Below the pieces are notes generated by a model that was not told the origin of the DNA, made no database searches, and saw only the letters and a list, made by a program, of their open reading frames with translations. Shown here piece by piece: positions 46,196-58,257 of a stretch of 64,000 bases of DNA. The stretch comes from Bimuria novae-zelandiae CBS 107.79 (taxonomy: Eukaryota; Ascomycota; Dothideomycetes; Pleosporales; Didymosphaeriaceae): NCBI GenBank assembly GCA_010015655.1, contig ML976661.1, positions 702,354-766,353 of the forward strand. Reading direction: 5' to 3'. Position 1 is the first letter of the stretch; each line of letters begins with the position of its first letter. Both the position numbers and the translations under genes were made by a program.

Positions 46196-47089
46196 GCAAT
46201 ACCCCAACTTCAATGCGCTGCATCTCCACCAATATAGACCCGATTACGGCCGCGATAAAAGTAATTAAATTATAAAAACTAAAAGAATCTTTCTTATATT
46301 AAAAAATTATAAAATTTTTTAGTATTATATAATCTATACTAACGCGCTAGTATAAGTACTTTATTAGCTAGTAGCAGGTTCTTATATAATATAGCTAAAA
46401 TATTACCTAATAGTAAAAATAAGAGCTTTTATAATATATTAAGCGCCTTATTAAACGTTGCCTTTTTTTTATATAGTAAATAATATAGAGCTTTACCTTT
46501 ATAGTAGCTAAAAAGAATATTAGCTTATTATAAGTTAATTACTTTATCTAGCGTTACGCTAAATCCTTAATACTATAATAAATAACTAATATTAATAATT
46601 ATTATTATAAAACTAATTCCTTAGCTAAATATAAGCTCTACTTTAACCTCCTACAGTAGAAGATAGAGCAGTATCAGATTAAGGCTCGAGATATCTATAA
46701 TATAGACAAGAAAGGCATCCTACTTGGCATCACCTCTCGCTCAAAGAGGATCTTTAATAGGCCTCTGTACGAGAGCAAGGCTGTAAGGCAAGCTATCCAG
46801 GATAGCAGCCGCGAGTAGATATCGCTCATAGCCTGTATATGCGCCAACGGATCTGCCCTAGATTTAGCTCTAATCTATTAGGCCACCTCTATAAACATAT
46901 AATTAAGCTAGGTTAAGGATCTTAACCCTTAACACTATTAGGCCTTTATTACTATATCTAAATTTAGCTAGTTAAGTAATTAAATAAGCCTTATATAGCT
47001 TTAGTAGGTATTTAAGTACCTTATAAAGTTAAAAGCTAGATAATTATATTAACTATTAATCCTTAATAGCTATAGATCTTATATTACTA

Positions 47090-48936
47090 ACGTGGTTCAC
47101 CATCGAGCGGGCCAACCCCACCGAGCGGGCCAACTTTGCTAAATGCAGCCCACCTCTAGCTTATACTATAATGCCATCACAACATAACGCGTAACAACCT
47201 TATACTAAAAGCGCACTATAGCTTGCTATCTAAGCTATAATTAAAGATTATAATAAGAGTAAAAGACGCGTTATTATAGCCTTTAGCGTGCCTTAAATAA
47301 TAGTATAATAATAACGCTAAAGAGCCCTCTCTCGACGCAATCGCGAGCCTAACTTAAAGAAGCTAACTAAGCTAGAGGAGGAGGCTCTAGTCTAACGCAT
47401 ACTTAAGCTTAACTAGTAAGGAATAGGTGCAACAAGGGATATAGTCTAAGATATAGCTAATAATCTACTTGCTAAGCGTGGTGGATAGCCTATTAGCAAG
47501 TACTAAATAGACAGGCTTAAGACGCGTACGCTAGAAATTAAGTTTTAAAAAAGCTATTTATATAATTATTAATAAGCCCTAAACGAAGATCTACGTATTA
47601 TAACGCCCTAGTTTAAGCTAGTTACTAATACTAAGGCTAAGTACGGTATCGCTAATAACGATACGTACAACTTCGACGAGACAGGCTTTATAATAGGGGT
47701 AATACAGGGTTAGATGGTCTTTACAGGCTCTGAGAAGCGAAGCAACCTAAAAAAGATTTAACCTAGTAATTATAGGTAGGTTACTAATATCTAAGGTGTT
47801 AGCGCTAAAGGCTAGGCTCTACTACCCTTTCTTATCTTCCCTAGTAAGGTTCTAATCACGTCCTAGTTCTATAATCTACCCTAAGACTAGGTTATTAAAG
47901 TTAGTCCTAATAGCTAGACGTTAAACAAGCTTAGCCTTACCTAGCTAAAGCACTTTAATACCTATACTAAGGCGCGTAGTTTAGGTGCACACTAGTTACT
48001 AATTATAGATAACTATAAGAGCCACTGCTCACACGAATTCCACAAATACTATAAGGAATAGAAGATTATTATTCTCTATATGCCTCCACACTTATCACAC
48101 CTCTTGTAGCTACTTAATGTAGGTTGTTTTTTGCCTTTAAAGCGGGCGTATAGTAATAAGATTAGTAGTTTAGCACGGTACGGCACTGAGCAAATTAAGA
48201 AGGAGACCTTTTTACTAGCCTTTAAAGTAGCTTTTAAGAAGGTAATAACAAAGGCGAACATCTACGTAGGCTTTAAAGGCGCTAGATTAGTCCCACACGA
48301 CCTAGAGGCGGTGTTATTAAGACTTAATATAGTTCTTCGTACGCCAACTCCACCTAACGTAGAGGATACCCTATAGGAATTAAAAACACTAAGTAACCTC
48401 CGCGAGATAGAGGCTTAGTTAACGCTAGTTTATAAGCGTGTATAGAAGTATAGAGATTTACTAGTTTCTCTACTTTTTAGAGCTATTAAGTAGCTTAACA
48501 AAGGTGTTGCATTAATAGGGCACGAAATAGTATTAATACGACAGAAAATAGCAGGACTTCGTAAGATAGTAGAGATAGTAATAAAGGTAAAAAGTTAAAA
48601 GAGGAAGTATATTTAGGCAGCTAAGACACTTATAGTAAGAAAGGTAGTTGATTTAATAGCTAAAAAGGATAGTAGTAGGCAAAAGGAGGGTAAAGAGTCT
48701 GCAAAGAGGGTGCGTGGACAGAGGCGCTGTGAACGTTATGGCAAAGCTGGCCACAACGCTCGCACCTGCGCAGTAGAAATTATAGATACATCTAATAGCA
48801 ATAAGTCTAAATAGTATTTCTATGTTCTGCGAATTATAGTAAATTATAGTGGTGTTATAGGAGGCGCTTCGCAATAGACTGACTTTTAAAAAGTGGCCCG
48901 CTCGGTGGGGTTGGCCCGCTCGGTAGTGAACCACGT
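47090..48936 (+). mobile_element. Pogo-like DNA transposon 3 (1.85 kb), nested in element 1
   Basis: TIRs begin ACGTGGTTCAC at both ends, with TA at 47088-47089 and 48937-48938. Each TIR contains two direct copies of CGAGCGGGCCAAC about 7 bp apart, a likely double transposase-binding site. Plus-strand blocks include LTKLEEEAL, DTYNFDETGFIIGVIQG, IIDNYKSHCSHEFHKYYKE, ILYMPPHLSHLL and NVGCFLPLKRAYSNK, ending with CERYGKAGHNARTC, a C-terminal zinc-knuckle-like motif. This is a fungal pogo/Fot1 (DDE_1) transposase. The third catalytic Asp reads Asn in NVGCF (DVGCF expected). Many stops are present. Confidence 0.9.
48131..48376 (+). pseudogene. Longest open piece of the element 3 transposase
   Basis: An 81-codon open stretch, LKRAYSNKISSLARYGTEQI through FKGARLVPHDLEAVLLRLN, corresponds to the part just after the third catalytic residue. 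It is a fragment of the element 3 transposase, not an independent gene. Confidence 0.8.
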
Positions 48937-49281
48937 TATAGATTTTATTAATTATTACAATTATAATAGGATCCTATTAGCTATTTATCTACCTTATTTA
49001 ACCTATATATTATAGCCTCTTAATATCTGCGTGTTTAAGCCTCTATTAATAGCGTATTTAAATAAGCTATTAGCCTTCCTATAAAATAGCTAGGGGCTAG
49101 CCGTTATTTCTAAGAGAGACTTCTTTAGCCTATTTTAAAAGGCCTAAGTTAGTACTATAAGGTAGCTATTAATCCTTTTAGCCTTTAAAGCTATAGGTAT
49201 CTCCCTACTAGATCTAATAATTATTCTTAAGTAATTTAATTAGACTATACCTTTTAATTAATAATTATAAAAAAGCTTAAC

Positions 49282-49505
49282 TATTAAATCAAGGTCTCTC
49301 TGGTAGCATGACTACCATGGATAACCGAGTAGGAGGAGGGACAAGGCGGGGTGGCTGCAACGTATTGTATTGACTCACCTATTATGTTATTCCTCTTCCG
49401 TGTAAACAGTAACGAGGACGCTACAGTCAGCCGTGCCTCCCTCACACAGTAGGCACTACGGCCCTTCCTTCCACCAACCTGGAATGAACCCATATATTCT
49501 CAACA
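49282..49505 (-). repeat. Solo LTR (224 bp) inside pogo element 1
   Basis: The perfect 5-bp duplication TTAAC flanks it at 49277-49281 and 49506-49510. On the minus strand it runs TGTTGAGAATATATGGG to TTGATTTAATA. The terminal TA in place of CA fits a CpA-to-TpA change. It is a GC-balanced island in AT-rich DNA, so it entered after most of the RIP or escaped it. No internal retroelement sequence remains. The family is not represented by a full copy in this window. Confidence 0.82.
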
Positions 49506-50296
49506 TTAACCTTAATACTTAGTGCTTTAGATTAGAGAAAGATTAACCGGCTACTAAAGGCTATTATTAATATAAGGGGTAGTAATAAGACTAAAAAACT
49601 AAATTAAACTGTATACTTAATCTCTATATAAAAGTAACTTTTAAAGTATAAAAATAAAAGTCTATAAGAGGCTTTATTAATGTAAAAGAAATACTTAAAG
49701 TAAAATAAGCTTTTACTTCTTAATTAGCTAAATAAGTATTATAGTAAAGCTATATTTTAGTTATCCTACAGTATATAGCAGGCACGTAATTATTAATATA
49801 AAAAAATACTAAAGCGTAGTAATTATAGCTTTAAAAAAGTAAGTAAGTAGAAGCCTGTTAGGCTAGCTAGTAGCTTAAAATAAGACTACTTTAGGAAAGG
49901 CGTATTACTTAAGTAGCTACTAAAGATACACGCGTAAAGTAAAAGGTTAATAAAGCTATTAAGTAACGCCTTACGTAATAGGCCCGTAAAATATAAAGTT
50001 AACTTTAAAAATATATTAAAATATCTAAATTAGGTAGTAAAATTATTTTAAAGCTTATTAGTAAAACTATTAAGAAAAAATAGCCTTAGCGTAAAGCTAT
50101 AAATATTAATAAAGTCTTATTTATTATATCTGCCTTAAAGTCGCGCAGCGGCTAAATAATTAAAATACTAAAAATATATTAATTATTTAAGTAGCTAGTA
50201 ATTATTTATAGGCCTTAGAGACCTTAACTCTAAAAAATCTTGTAATAATATTAATTATAGGTAGCTTAGTAGCCTCATGTTGCTGGCTGAGCGATC

Positions 50297-50342
50297 ATGT
50301 TGGGGTGGCGCGTTTGGTGACGCGGCGCGCCAACTGCCAAGC
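50297..50342 (-). repeat. Right TIR of pogo-like element 1
   Basis: Reverse complement of 46150-46195. It abuts the TA shared with element 2. Confidence 0.85.
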
Positions 50343-50344
50343 TA

Positions 50345-50395
50345 CGGTAACATGTTGGTTCAGCACTTGGCGCGGTTCGGCAAATGGCGCACCCT
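50345..50395 (+). repeat. Left TIR of pogo-like element 2
   Basis: It is paired with 58258-58308. It starts immediately after the TA shared with element 1. Confidence 0.87.
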
Positions 50396-50527
50396 AACCA
50401 AATCACGCAGTTTATAACACCTCGTTACTAAGCTATCTATAATAGCTAGAATATTCTAATAATTTATTTAATTACTATATAAATTACTGCAAAAAAAATA
50501 TACTATTAGAATTTCGCTAAAAGTTTA

Positions 50528-51448
50528 ATGTTGCGGCCACAGCGCATTGTTGCTGTAGGTGCTAGATCACGTCCTATTTCATCACCCTCATCCCCCCTAC
50601 CCTCTGTAACCACCACACGCTGTTTTTTCTTCTATTTTAGCGCTGCGGCAGGCTTTGAGGCCTTCCTCTTTCCCATTTGGGAAGTTTGTATAGCCTTTTT
50701 AGAGTTTTCTTTTTCCTGAATCTTCCGTTGTTGCTCAGCCTTTTTCTCCGCCACAATCCTCTCCTTTTCCTCCCTCTTCTCAGCCCTCAACCTTTCTCTC
50801 TCCTTCTTCTCCTGTAGCTGGCGTAGTTTGGCTGAGGCTGTTTCTGCCTTCTTACGCGCTTTTTCGAGTTCTACTTTCTCTTTCTCCCTATCCATCACGC
50901 TCTCGCGTACTCTGGCCTCCCTTAGCTTCCTTGGGGACCAGAAAACTGCTCCACTATGGTACTCCTTGCGTTACTGCAGGTCTATAGGATTGCTCTTCTT
51001 CTACTGCTTCTTCTTAACTTGTAAGGCCTTTGTAAGACCTTGTATCTCAGTGTGGAGTAAGTCATTTTGAATAGAGATATAGTGGAGAGAAAGCTTTAGC
51101 TTTTGCACCTCCTTACTACCCTCCTCCCTTATAGTCTTACGCATAAGGGTCTCTATTTTAAGCTAACCCTTACTACTAAGTATAGAGGTACTGCTTTTTC
51201 TTAAATCCTGCTCTACTAGAGTTAATAGCCTGTACTTCTAAAGGATAGCCTTAGGGTTACAAGGCTATATACTAATAGCTTTAAAGGACTTTAGAATTAT
51301 TACCTCTTTAAAGAAGGACACCTAGGCCTCTTAAAATAATAAGAAGAAGTCTCCTTTCTTTACTAAAAGTAGCCCTTAGGCCTTATAGAGATAGGTAGTA
51401 AGGGCTTTTAAGTAGGCAGATAAGAGAGGCTTAAAAAGTACTATATTA
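50528..51448 (-). pseudogene. C-terminal part of the element 2 transposase
   Basis: Minus-strand frame 50898-50632 is open and strongly charged (MDREKEKVELEKARKKAETA, ending GKRKASKPAAALK). Upstream, stop-broken sequence still reads LHYISIQNDLLHTEIQGLTK and YHSGAVFWSPRKLREARVRE. This coiled Lys/Glu-rich end with the QTSQ.GKRKAS motif is characteristic of fungal pogo-like transposases. It is less RIP-mutated than the rest of the gene. Confidence 0.82.
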
Positions 51449-51453
51449 AGGGG

Positions 51454-51914
51454 TGTTAGGTTCCATCTAAGATAGCTAATCCTAAATGGGCTATGGTTGG
51501 TTCTCGGGCAGGAGTACTTGGTAGGACGGGAGAGGGTCGTAGTGATAGCTTGCGCTTGTCACTGGGGCGTTGGTATCAAAGGTGTGTACAGCACAATCAA
51601 ATCAACAAGGTTGCTTATTTAGATCCAAACGATAGATTGATAAACAAGATTGAACACGAATATCCTGGGAGGGATATTCGAGCTCTCTATATACTACGTG
51701 AATCCTTTTCTGCCATCCTGCATCCTTTTACCATCCAACCCTTGGCGGGATGGTGCTGCCATCCGGGATGTTACTGCCATCCTGTTCTTGGCAGGATGGT
51801 TCCTCTTGGCAGGATGGTAGGTCACGTGATCTCGGTAGTGCAGTCCCACCGATGGTTACCCCGCGGCTGCCCATCGTTGGTCCTTGACACTTGTAGGTCG
51901 CTCGGATCCTAACA
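51454..51914. repeat. Solo LTR (461 bp) with short inverted ends
   Basis: A perfect 5-bp duplication AGGGG lies at 51449-51453 and 51915-51919. The ends are TGTTAGGTTCC and GGATCCTAACA, a terminal inverted repeat. Internally the sequence CATCCTGCC/GGCAGGATGG recurs several times between 51710 and 51820. The outer 50 bp on the left are RIP-like, the rest is not. A degraded relative ends at 2193. Confidence 0.85.
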
Positions 51915-52102
51915 AGGGGCTATAGTGTATGCGTTAAATAAAAAGGTAAAATTATAAGGAGAATTTAATTATAGTTATAATAGTTAATAAACTCCTTTAT
52001 TACGTAGGACCTATAACTATCTATAATTAGTAGTTAGTAGGATTAACAAGCTTTTACTTTTATATACTAATTAAAGACCTACTTAAACTACGTTAGGCCT
52101 AT

Positions 52103-52325
52103 TGTCAGATTTGATAGTGTTCTGTCACTTTGAGATAATGCAATGATGAGAATTTGATGGATGTGATGATTGATTAATGATGTTCGTGTTCTGTGTTCCT
52201 GGAATGCAGATGTGTGCGAGGCTCCAAATAAGTGCCGCTGCAGCGCTAGCCCTATTTAGAATAGTACAAAAGAGAGAGTGCTCCAGCCTTATATCCACAA
52301 CAGATAGAGGCTATATAATCGGACA
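52103..52325. repeat. Solo LTR (223 bp)
   Basis: It runs TGTCAGATTTG to ATAATCGGACA, with perfect CCTAT duplications at 52098-52102 and 52326-52330. Termini resemble those of family B (TGTCAGATT..ATCGGACA), but the body is different. Bases 51920-52102 and 52331-52382 are element 2 interior. Confidence 0.87.
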
Positions 52326-52382
52326 CCTATATTATTATTACTTTATTTATTAAAAGATATAGTAATAAATACCTCGTACTTC

Positions 52383-52554
52383 TGTCAGATAGAATAAGCT
52401 GCGGTAAGGTTAGATCTGTATAATCAAGCAGGGACCACTTGGCTTAGCACACTAGCAAAATATCCGAAACCAACTGAACACAGTGGAGAATACAAAATAA
52501 AAACAACAAATACTATCAAGTTGCATTAACATCTACTTATTATACTATCTAATA
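52383..52554 (+). repeat. 5' LTR of Copia family C
   Basis: It starts TGTCAGATAGAATAAGC and ends ATACTATCTAATA, where ATCTGACA is expected; this is RIP of the end. Confidence 0.88.
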
Positions 52555-52689
52555 ATTAAGAGTCTTACTGTCCTGACTAATATAATATGGCGCAACTCTC
52601 AAACCGCGATTCTACGGTACACCTAAACACCTCCGCAGACCACAGGGGGTGGAGAACACAACTCTAGGCAAGATGCGTAGTATATAATA

Positions 52690-55600
52690 TTTAGGATAAA
52701 GTTAATCTAAATTTAACTACGCTATTAACCCCGAAACCGCTGCTAATAAGGGCTCTAGTTGTTACTAACTACGCGCCAGTCGCGAATATTAAAGTCTTAA
52801 TAAGACTAACTAAACTATTAGCTAGAGGCTAGAAGGCTTTTAAAGAAGACCTTAAATACTACAAGATCCTCTTTAAGTAATATAAGAGCGATTAATACGA
52901 ATATAAGAAGGAGTAATTAAGCCTTTAGCACATCGTTGCGTTTATCTAATTAACTGTGTTACCGCACCTACTACGCACATGTTACCTACTAGACAAGCCA
53001 CTATAATAGTGGATTACCGATCTGTAGAAGACAATTGGCATGAGCGACTAACTCGAACGAGAATAAGCACGTACTAGATACCATGCGGCACTTAAGCCAA
53101 TGAGAAGCCCTTAATAATAGGATACTTGGCTAGCTAAGTACGACAAAGCAGCTACGGAAGCAGAAGCCTTCTAAGTTACTAAGCTATTACAAATTAATGT
53201 AATTATAAAAGACTTTATAGATGCCGTAAACAAGGTTGCTCCTATATAGTCTATAAATTTTTAAGACAATGGTCGATTCGCAGCTAGTATAGATCGAAAA
53301 AAGATAATATAACGCTTCTAAGAACACATAATAACCAATTATCCCCTTAGATTAGGGAAACACAAAGCATTTATGTCTAATAATACATTATTTTTCGCTA
53401 AAGGTAGTGCACCTACCTAGGGCAATAATAAGGACGCCTATCCTACCAAAAGCGCGTTATTAAAACAAAACCAGGGTAGACCTTGTAATCAACGTACAGC
53501 GGGCAGGAAAACCACCATGCTTAAATAGCCTATAGATTTAGAGCCTACTACTATAAGAGGAGCAAAATGCCTTGCATGTGGACAACGCTATAGTATAAGG
53601 GACTGCTATTATGTCAATCTAGACAAGGCTCCTGAATGGTGGAAACCAAACGAGAGTATTAGCGAGCTCATATAATTTAAGCGTAAGAAAGACGCAACGT
53701 TCTAAAGGCTAATTTATAGATAAAGTAGGACCTAATTAAGAACACTAATTACGAAATAATCGCACACTCTAACGCCCGAGATCCTTAAAAATTAACTAGA
53801 GGGCCGGAGAATTGCTGCTACTAAAGCAGCTTTTAACTCAGTAGTAGAAGGAAGAGATACTACTAATTATTTACTATAGAAGTTATTTATCCTTAACTTA
53901 GGATTAACCTGCTATATTACTAACAACCCTAATTACATTTACAGTTTCTGACCACCACTGCCCGGAGACTATATATGGGCCGGAAATTCCAAAGTGTGGA
54001 TTAGAGGATATGGGTCTATTGACCTTACTCTAAAGAACAACACTAGAATAATAAAATTAATCTTATAAGATGTGGCTATTTGCCTAGACCTATTATGTAA
54101 CTTAGTGTTATTCTAACTGTTAAGGCACAAAGGGATCTAGTAGGACATATAAATAGACCTAACTACTCTCTAAGGAGCTAAGAATAGAGCTATTAGAATT
54201 ATAACTAAGATATTTAGACAGTGGGTGCTGGAATACAATCCGCTACCACTTGCCATATATCACACACACAAGATCACTACAAGAACCAAAAGAGGACTGT
54301 AAAAGGCCTTAGCTATGCTGTGGCATAAAAGACTAGGACACCTAGGCCTAGCGGCTATTAAACACCTAGTGCAGCAAACTGAAGGGGTGCGTGTCAAAGG
54401 TATTATAACTATAGAATGCAACTTATGCGGGAGAGCAAAGTCCAGATAGTAGATAAGCCGCGCCCCACGAATAAACGAAGATGGACCTGGAGAGAGGCTT
54501 AGCATTAACTTCCACACATACGAGATCTAAGGAGTCACTAAAGAGAAGAGTTAATTACTAATTACTAATAAGTTTTTAGGCATGCAATAGGACCTCTACT
54601 TTACAGATTATTAAATAGCAAAGTTAATTATTAATGCCCTTTTAGTATTTATCTTATTCCTTAAGAACCACTACAACATCTCTATTAAGACTATTAAAGT
54701 AGATAACGAGATCGCCATAGTTAAACTAGAAGTTAAGAAATAGTTAATAACCTAAGGAATAATTATGGAGCCTTTCGCACTAGATACACAATTACAAAAT
54801 AGAGGCGCAGAACGCTTAGGGGGTGTAAATAAGGAGAAAGCTCGTGCTATACGACTTAATGCCAACCTATCCTAGGAGCTGTGGCCTGAGATTACAAGAG
54901 CCGCTGTATACCTCTACAATCGAACACTAAACTATGCAAATCACTAGAAAACACTATACGAGATATTCTTTACACGAGTCGCTTTTAGCAATAGGATAGT
55001 CACGTTACTACGAAAACCTAATATTATACACTTAAAAGCGTACGGCTGCAAGGCATTTGCAATGACTAATAATACTTACTAAGGTAAATTACGCCTACAA
55101 CGTCTTGACCCGAAGGCATAGATTGGTTATCTAGTTAGATACCAATTATCAAACATCTACCAAATATAGATACCGTCACTTGGCAAAGTAATAAGTACCC
55201 AGGACGTTATCTTTAACGAAGAGTTAGTATTTAACAGGAAAATTAAGGACCTTATAGACAGTCTTATACACAGCACGCTTTAAGAAATAGTAACGCACGT
55301 AAGAACTATTAAGTTACTAACTCTTACCTAATAACCACAAATAGACTCCTTTTATAAGGATAAAGCCACTGTAGATTTGTTAGAATAACAAGATAAAGCA
55401 GATCCACTAGGCTACTATTAAGGAAGGAAGATTAGGGATAGCTACTTAACTCCTTTAACTACACTGCTACCTGTCGCGTTACTTGCATAGTTAATAGCTA
55501 GAGACTAAATAAGTCTAACGCAACAAGCGTCCTCTATAACTATCCCTTAGGTAGTAGCTTTTATAGCGGGAACCCAAGCTAGCCATGTTAGAAAATATAA

Positions 55601-57310
55601 AGGAGAAGTTATAGATAAGGCTAAGATAATAAGAATGCTTGCTAAAGGCTTAAAGCCCTATTAAAGTTAACTTCCACCTCTACCAACGTGCCAAACTAAG
55701 CTTAAGGATTACCTAATAGGTGAGATATTCTAAGAGGCTAAGCAAGTGCATCTTGCAAGCTACTAAAAGATAAAATTATAGTTAGAAATTCTAGTAAAGA
55801 AGATTAAACTAATAGGATAGCAGATCCTTAACTGCATGTGGGTATATACCTATAAACTTAATAAGCACTATTGCTTGCTAAAGTGCAAGACGCGACTAGT
55901 TGTCTAAGGCGATTAGTAATGAAATATTACCTCGCAAGACACTTACGCAGCCACGCTTACTAGCTGGTTATTTTGAATAATAATGGCAATAGTAGCTTAC
56001 TATAATATGGAGCTTACGCAGTACGACGTCACTAACGCTTTTGTTTACGTAATAATAGATTAAGAGGTGTACATGAGAATGCCTTAGGGTTATTAGAAGC
56101 CTAGAATAATATTGTAAGTAAATAAAGCACTATACGGCCTTCACATTTTACTACTCCTTTAGCAGAGAGAATTTACAATAACGCTTAAAGCGCTAGGCTT
56201 CTAGATAGTGCCTTATAAGCCGTGCTACCTAATTAAAGATAGAGTTATTATATTCTTTTACGTTGACGACATTATACTCGCGTACCACAAGGACAAAGAA
56301 CAAGAAGCTTAATAAGTAATTAAACGCTTATAAGACAAGTACACTCTTACTAGAGGAAATAATCTTTAATAGTTTCTTAGCATAGAGGTTGTACGGGACT
56401 AAATAAGCCGCAAGATTTAACTATTACAGGCCTCCTATTTAGACAAGATTAGCTAACTAGCAGACAAGATAAATATTTAATATAACACTCTAATAGCTAC
56501 GATTAAATTACTACTAAGGAAAGGGTTAGTAACACTAACTAAGATTAATAAATTTTAACGCAAGATTAGATTGCTACTTTTTACTATAGTTACTACCAGG
56601 CTAGACATTGCCTTTGCAACATCACGATTAGCTCGATTTCTGTTAAACCTAGGGACTGAGCACTAAGACGCAGCAGACCGAGTTCTCCTATACCTTTAAA
56701 GTACAAAGCAGCGAGCCCTATAGCTTAAAGGTAACACTAGACTTTAGATTGCAAGCGATGCATTATTTGCTAATAATATAATAGACCGCAAGAGCTCCTA
56801 AGGTTACGCTATTAAGCTCTTTAGTGGTTTTATCGCCTAGAAAGCAAATAAATAAAACACTATAATAATATTAACTACTAAGGCCGAGCTGCTAGCTCTC
56901 TCTTAGGTAGCTAAGGAAGCACTCTTTGTCTTAAGACTACTTTAAGAACTTAAGATTAAACTGGACGCGCGGACAGTCACTATTTAGTGTAATAATAAAT
57001 AAACTATACGCCTAGTAACTAAGGAGGTTTCCCGCCTCCAAACCAAACTTTGGCATGTGGACGTCCATAACCACTAGATCCGATAAGAAGTATCTATAGG
57101 CAGGATTAAGGTAGAGCATGTGTAGTTAGCAGACATAATTGCTAATAGCCTTATAAAGGTCCTCTCTAAGAGCAAGTGGGAGGGTTTTCTCTAACAACTT
57201 AGATTAGTTAATGTAGAGACTAAGGAGGTAACAAATACTGTGCCTCTTAAGGAGATTTAAGAGTAACTTAAAGACCTTACAATTACATAAGTGCCAGCTT
57301 AAAGAGTTTC
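52690..57310 (+). pseudogene. Degraded gag-pol of Copia family C
   Basis: The gag region has a zinc-knuckle-like CLACGQRYSIRDCYYV at about 53570-53615. A pre-integrase block LAMLWHKRLGHLGLAAIKHL lies near 54312, with the cysteine pair CNLCGRAKS. Integrase core remnants are at 54830-54980, and reverse transcriptase at 55800-56300 has FYVDDIILAY intact at about 56260-56285. RNase H near 56750-56930 reads SDALFANN, FIAWKANK and LLALS. Frame-breaking stops are of TAA/TAG type. Catalytic YVDD is preserved here, unlike in the other Copia copies. Confidence 0.82.
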
Positions 57311-57325
57311 CAAGCTAAAGGGGTG

Positions 57326-57497
57326 TGTTAGATAGAATAAGCTACGGTGAGGTCAGATCTATACAATCGAGCAGGGACCACTTGGCTTGGCACACTAGCA
57401 AAATATCCGAAACCAACTGAACACAGTGGAGAATACAAAACAAAAACAACAAATACTATTAAGTTGCATTAACATCTACTTATCATACCATCTGACA
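57326..57497 (+). repeat. 3' LTR of Copia family C
   Basis: It starts TGTTAGATAGAATAAGC and ends ATACCATCTGACA. Same length as the 5' LTR. Confidence 0.88.
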
Positions 57498-58139
57498 ACT
57501 TCCTAGCCTTAATATTCTCTACTTAGGCTAATTAAAGAGTATTATTAGTAGCTATAAATAGTAGCTTTAGTAGTAACGTAGTTCTATTAGCGTAGACGCA
57601 AGCTAGAATAGTTATCTACTTTTTATTACTATCTTAGAGGACTAATTTTACTTCCCCGCAGTCTTATATAGCTTTACTAAAAATTCTTTTACTTCTTCTA
57701 ATTACTCCTGTAAGGAAGCCCTTCTTATCTATATTATACGTGTAATAAGGCTCTATATTATACTCCTCTATTTTCTCTAGTAGAAGTTAAAAGAATTATT
57801 TATATTTAACTTTTAAATTAGCTTAGTAGCATGCGCGATCTATTCTAGTAACTTAATAAAAAGTAATTTTAACGTTATAATAGTTAATAAATTAGGTTAC
57901 TTAGCTTCTCCCTACTAGTTATTCGCCGTTAGTTTTTATAATTAATAAAGCAAAATTCTGTAGCATCTCCCTTATAAGTAGTAAATAACATGCTATAAGC
58001 GTTTTTATATAGTTTATAAGGTCTATTTCTTGTTAAGGGGTAAGCTTTTACTATTATAGTTGTTACTCTTTTATTAGCGCGTTTTTGCCCTAGTGCATCC
58101 TCCTTAATATAGTGTCTAGTACACTATATTTTTTTTTGC

Positions 58140-58214
58140 TATTTTTTAATACGAGAATTCTTCTTCAGGTCTGTGCGATTCGATTTCTTTAATTGCCTTG
58201 TCAATTGGGTCCAT
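58140..58214 (-). pseudogene. N-terminal 24 codons of the element 2 transposase
   Basis: ATG at 58214 gives MDPIDKAIKEIESHRPEEEF then SY, after which RIP stops begin. The start matches the MDPI..A...IES...GE.FSY opening of fungal pogo transposases. The rest of the N-terminal half (about 57503-58139) is unreadable AT-rich sequence. Confidence 0.75.
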
Positions 58215-58257
58215 ATTGGCTGAGTTATGGGTGGGTGAAGATTGGGTGGAAAATGCG

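Larger units (their letters stand above)
46150..50342 (+). mobile_element. Pogo-like DNA transposon 1, carrying a nested pogo-like element and a solo LTR
   Basis: Inverted repeats of about 46 bp (46150-46195 and 50297-50342) begin GCTTGGCAGCTGGCGCGCCG or a one-base variant. Flanking TA lies at 46148-46149 and 50343-50344. The plus strand carries transposase blocks: NIDKKGILLGITSRSKRIFNR and LIACICANGSALDLALIY around 46690-46880, and the LLILNSYRS segment (LILDGHGS expected) just before 47090. The frame resumes after 48938 as INYYNYNRILLAIYLP and SKRDFFSLF. These are the DDE_1 blocks of fungal Fot1/pogo transposases. The interior is RIP-degraded while the TIRs are intact. Net length without insertions is about 2.1 kb. 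Confidence 0.87.
52383..57497 (+). mobile_element. Copia-type LTR retrotransposon, family C (RIP-inactivated)
   Basis: The element is 5,115 bp with 172-bp LTRs (52383-52554 and 57326-57497). A perfect 5-bp duplication ACTTC lies at 52378-52382 and 57498-57502. It is nested in pogo-like element 2. LTR differences are transitions. The Pol fragments resemble those of family B (shared FIAWKANK and LLALS.VAKEALF RNase H segments) although the LTRs are unrelated. Confidence 0.93.
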
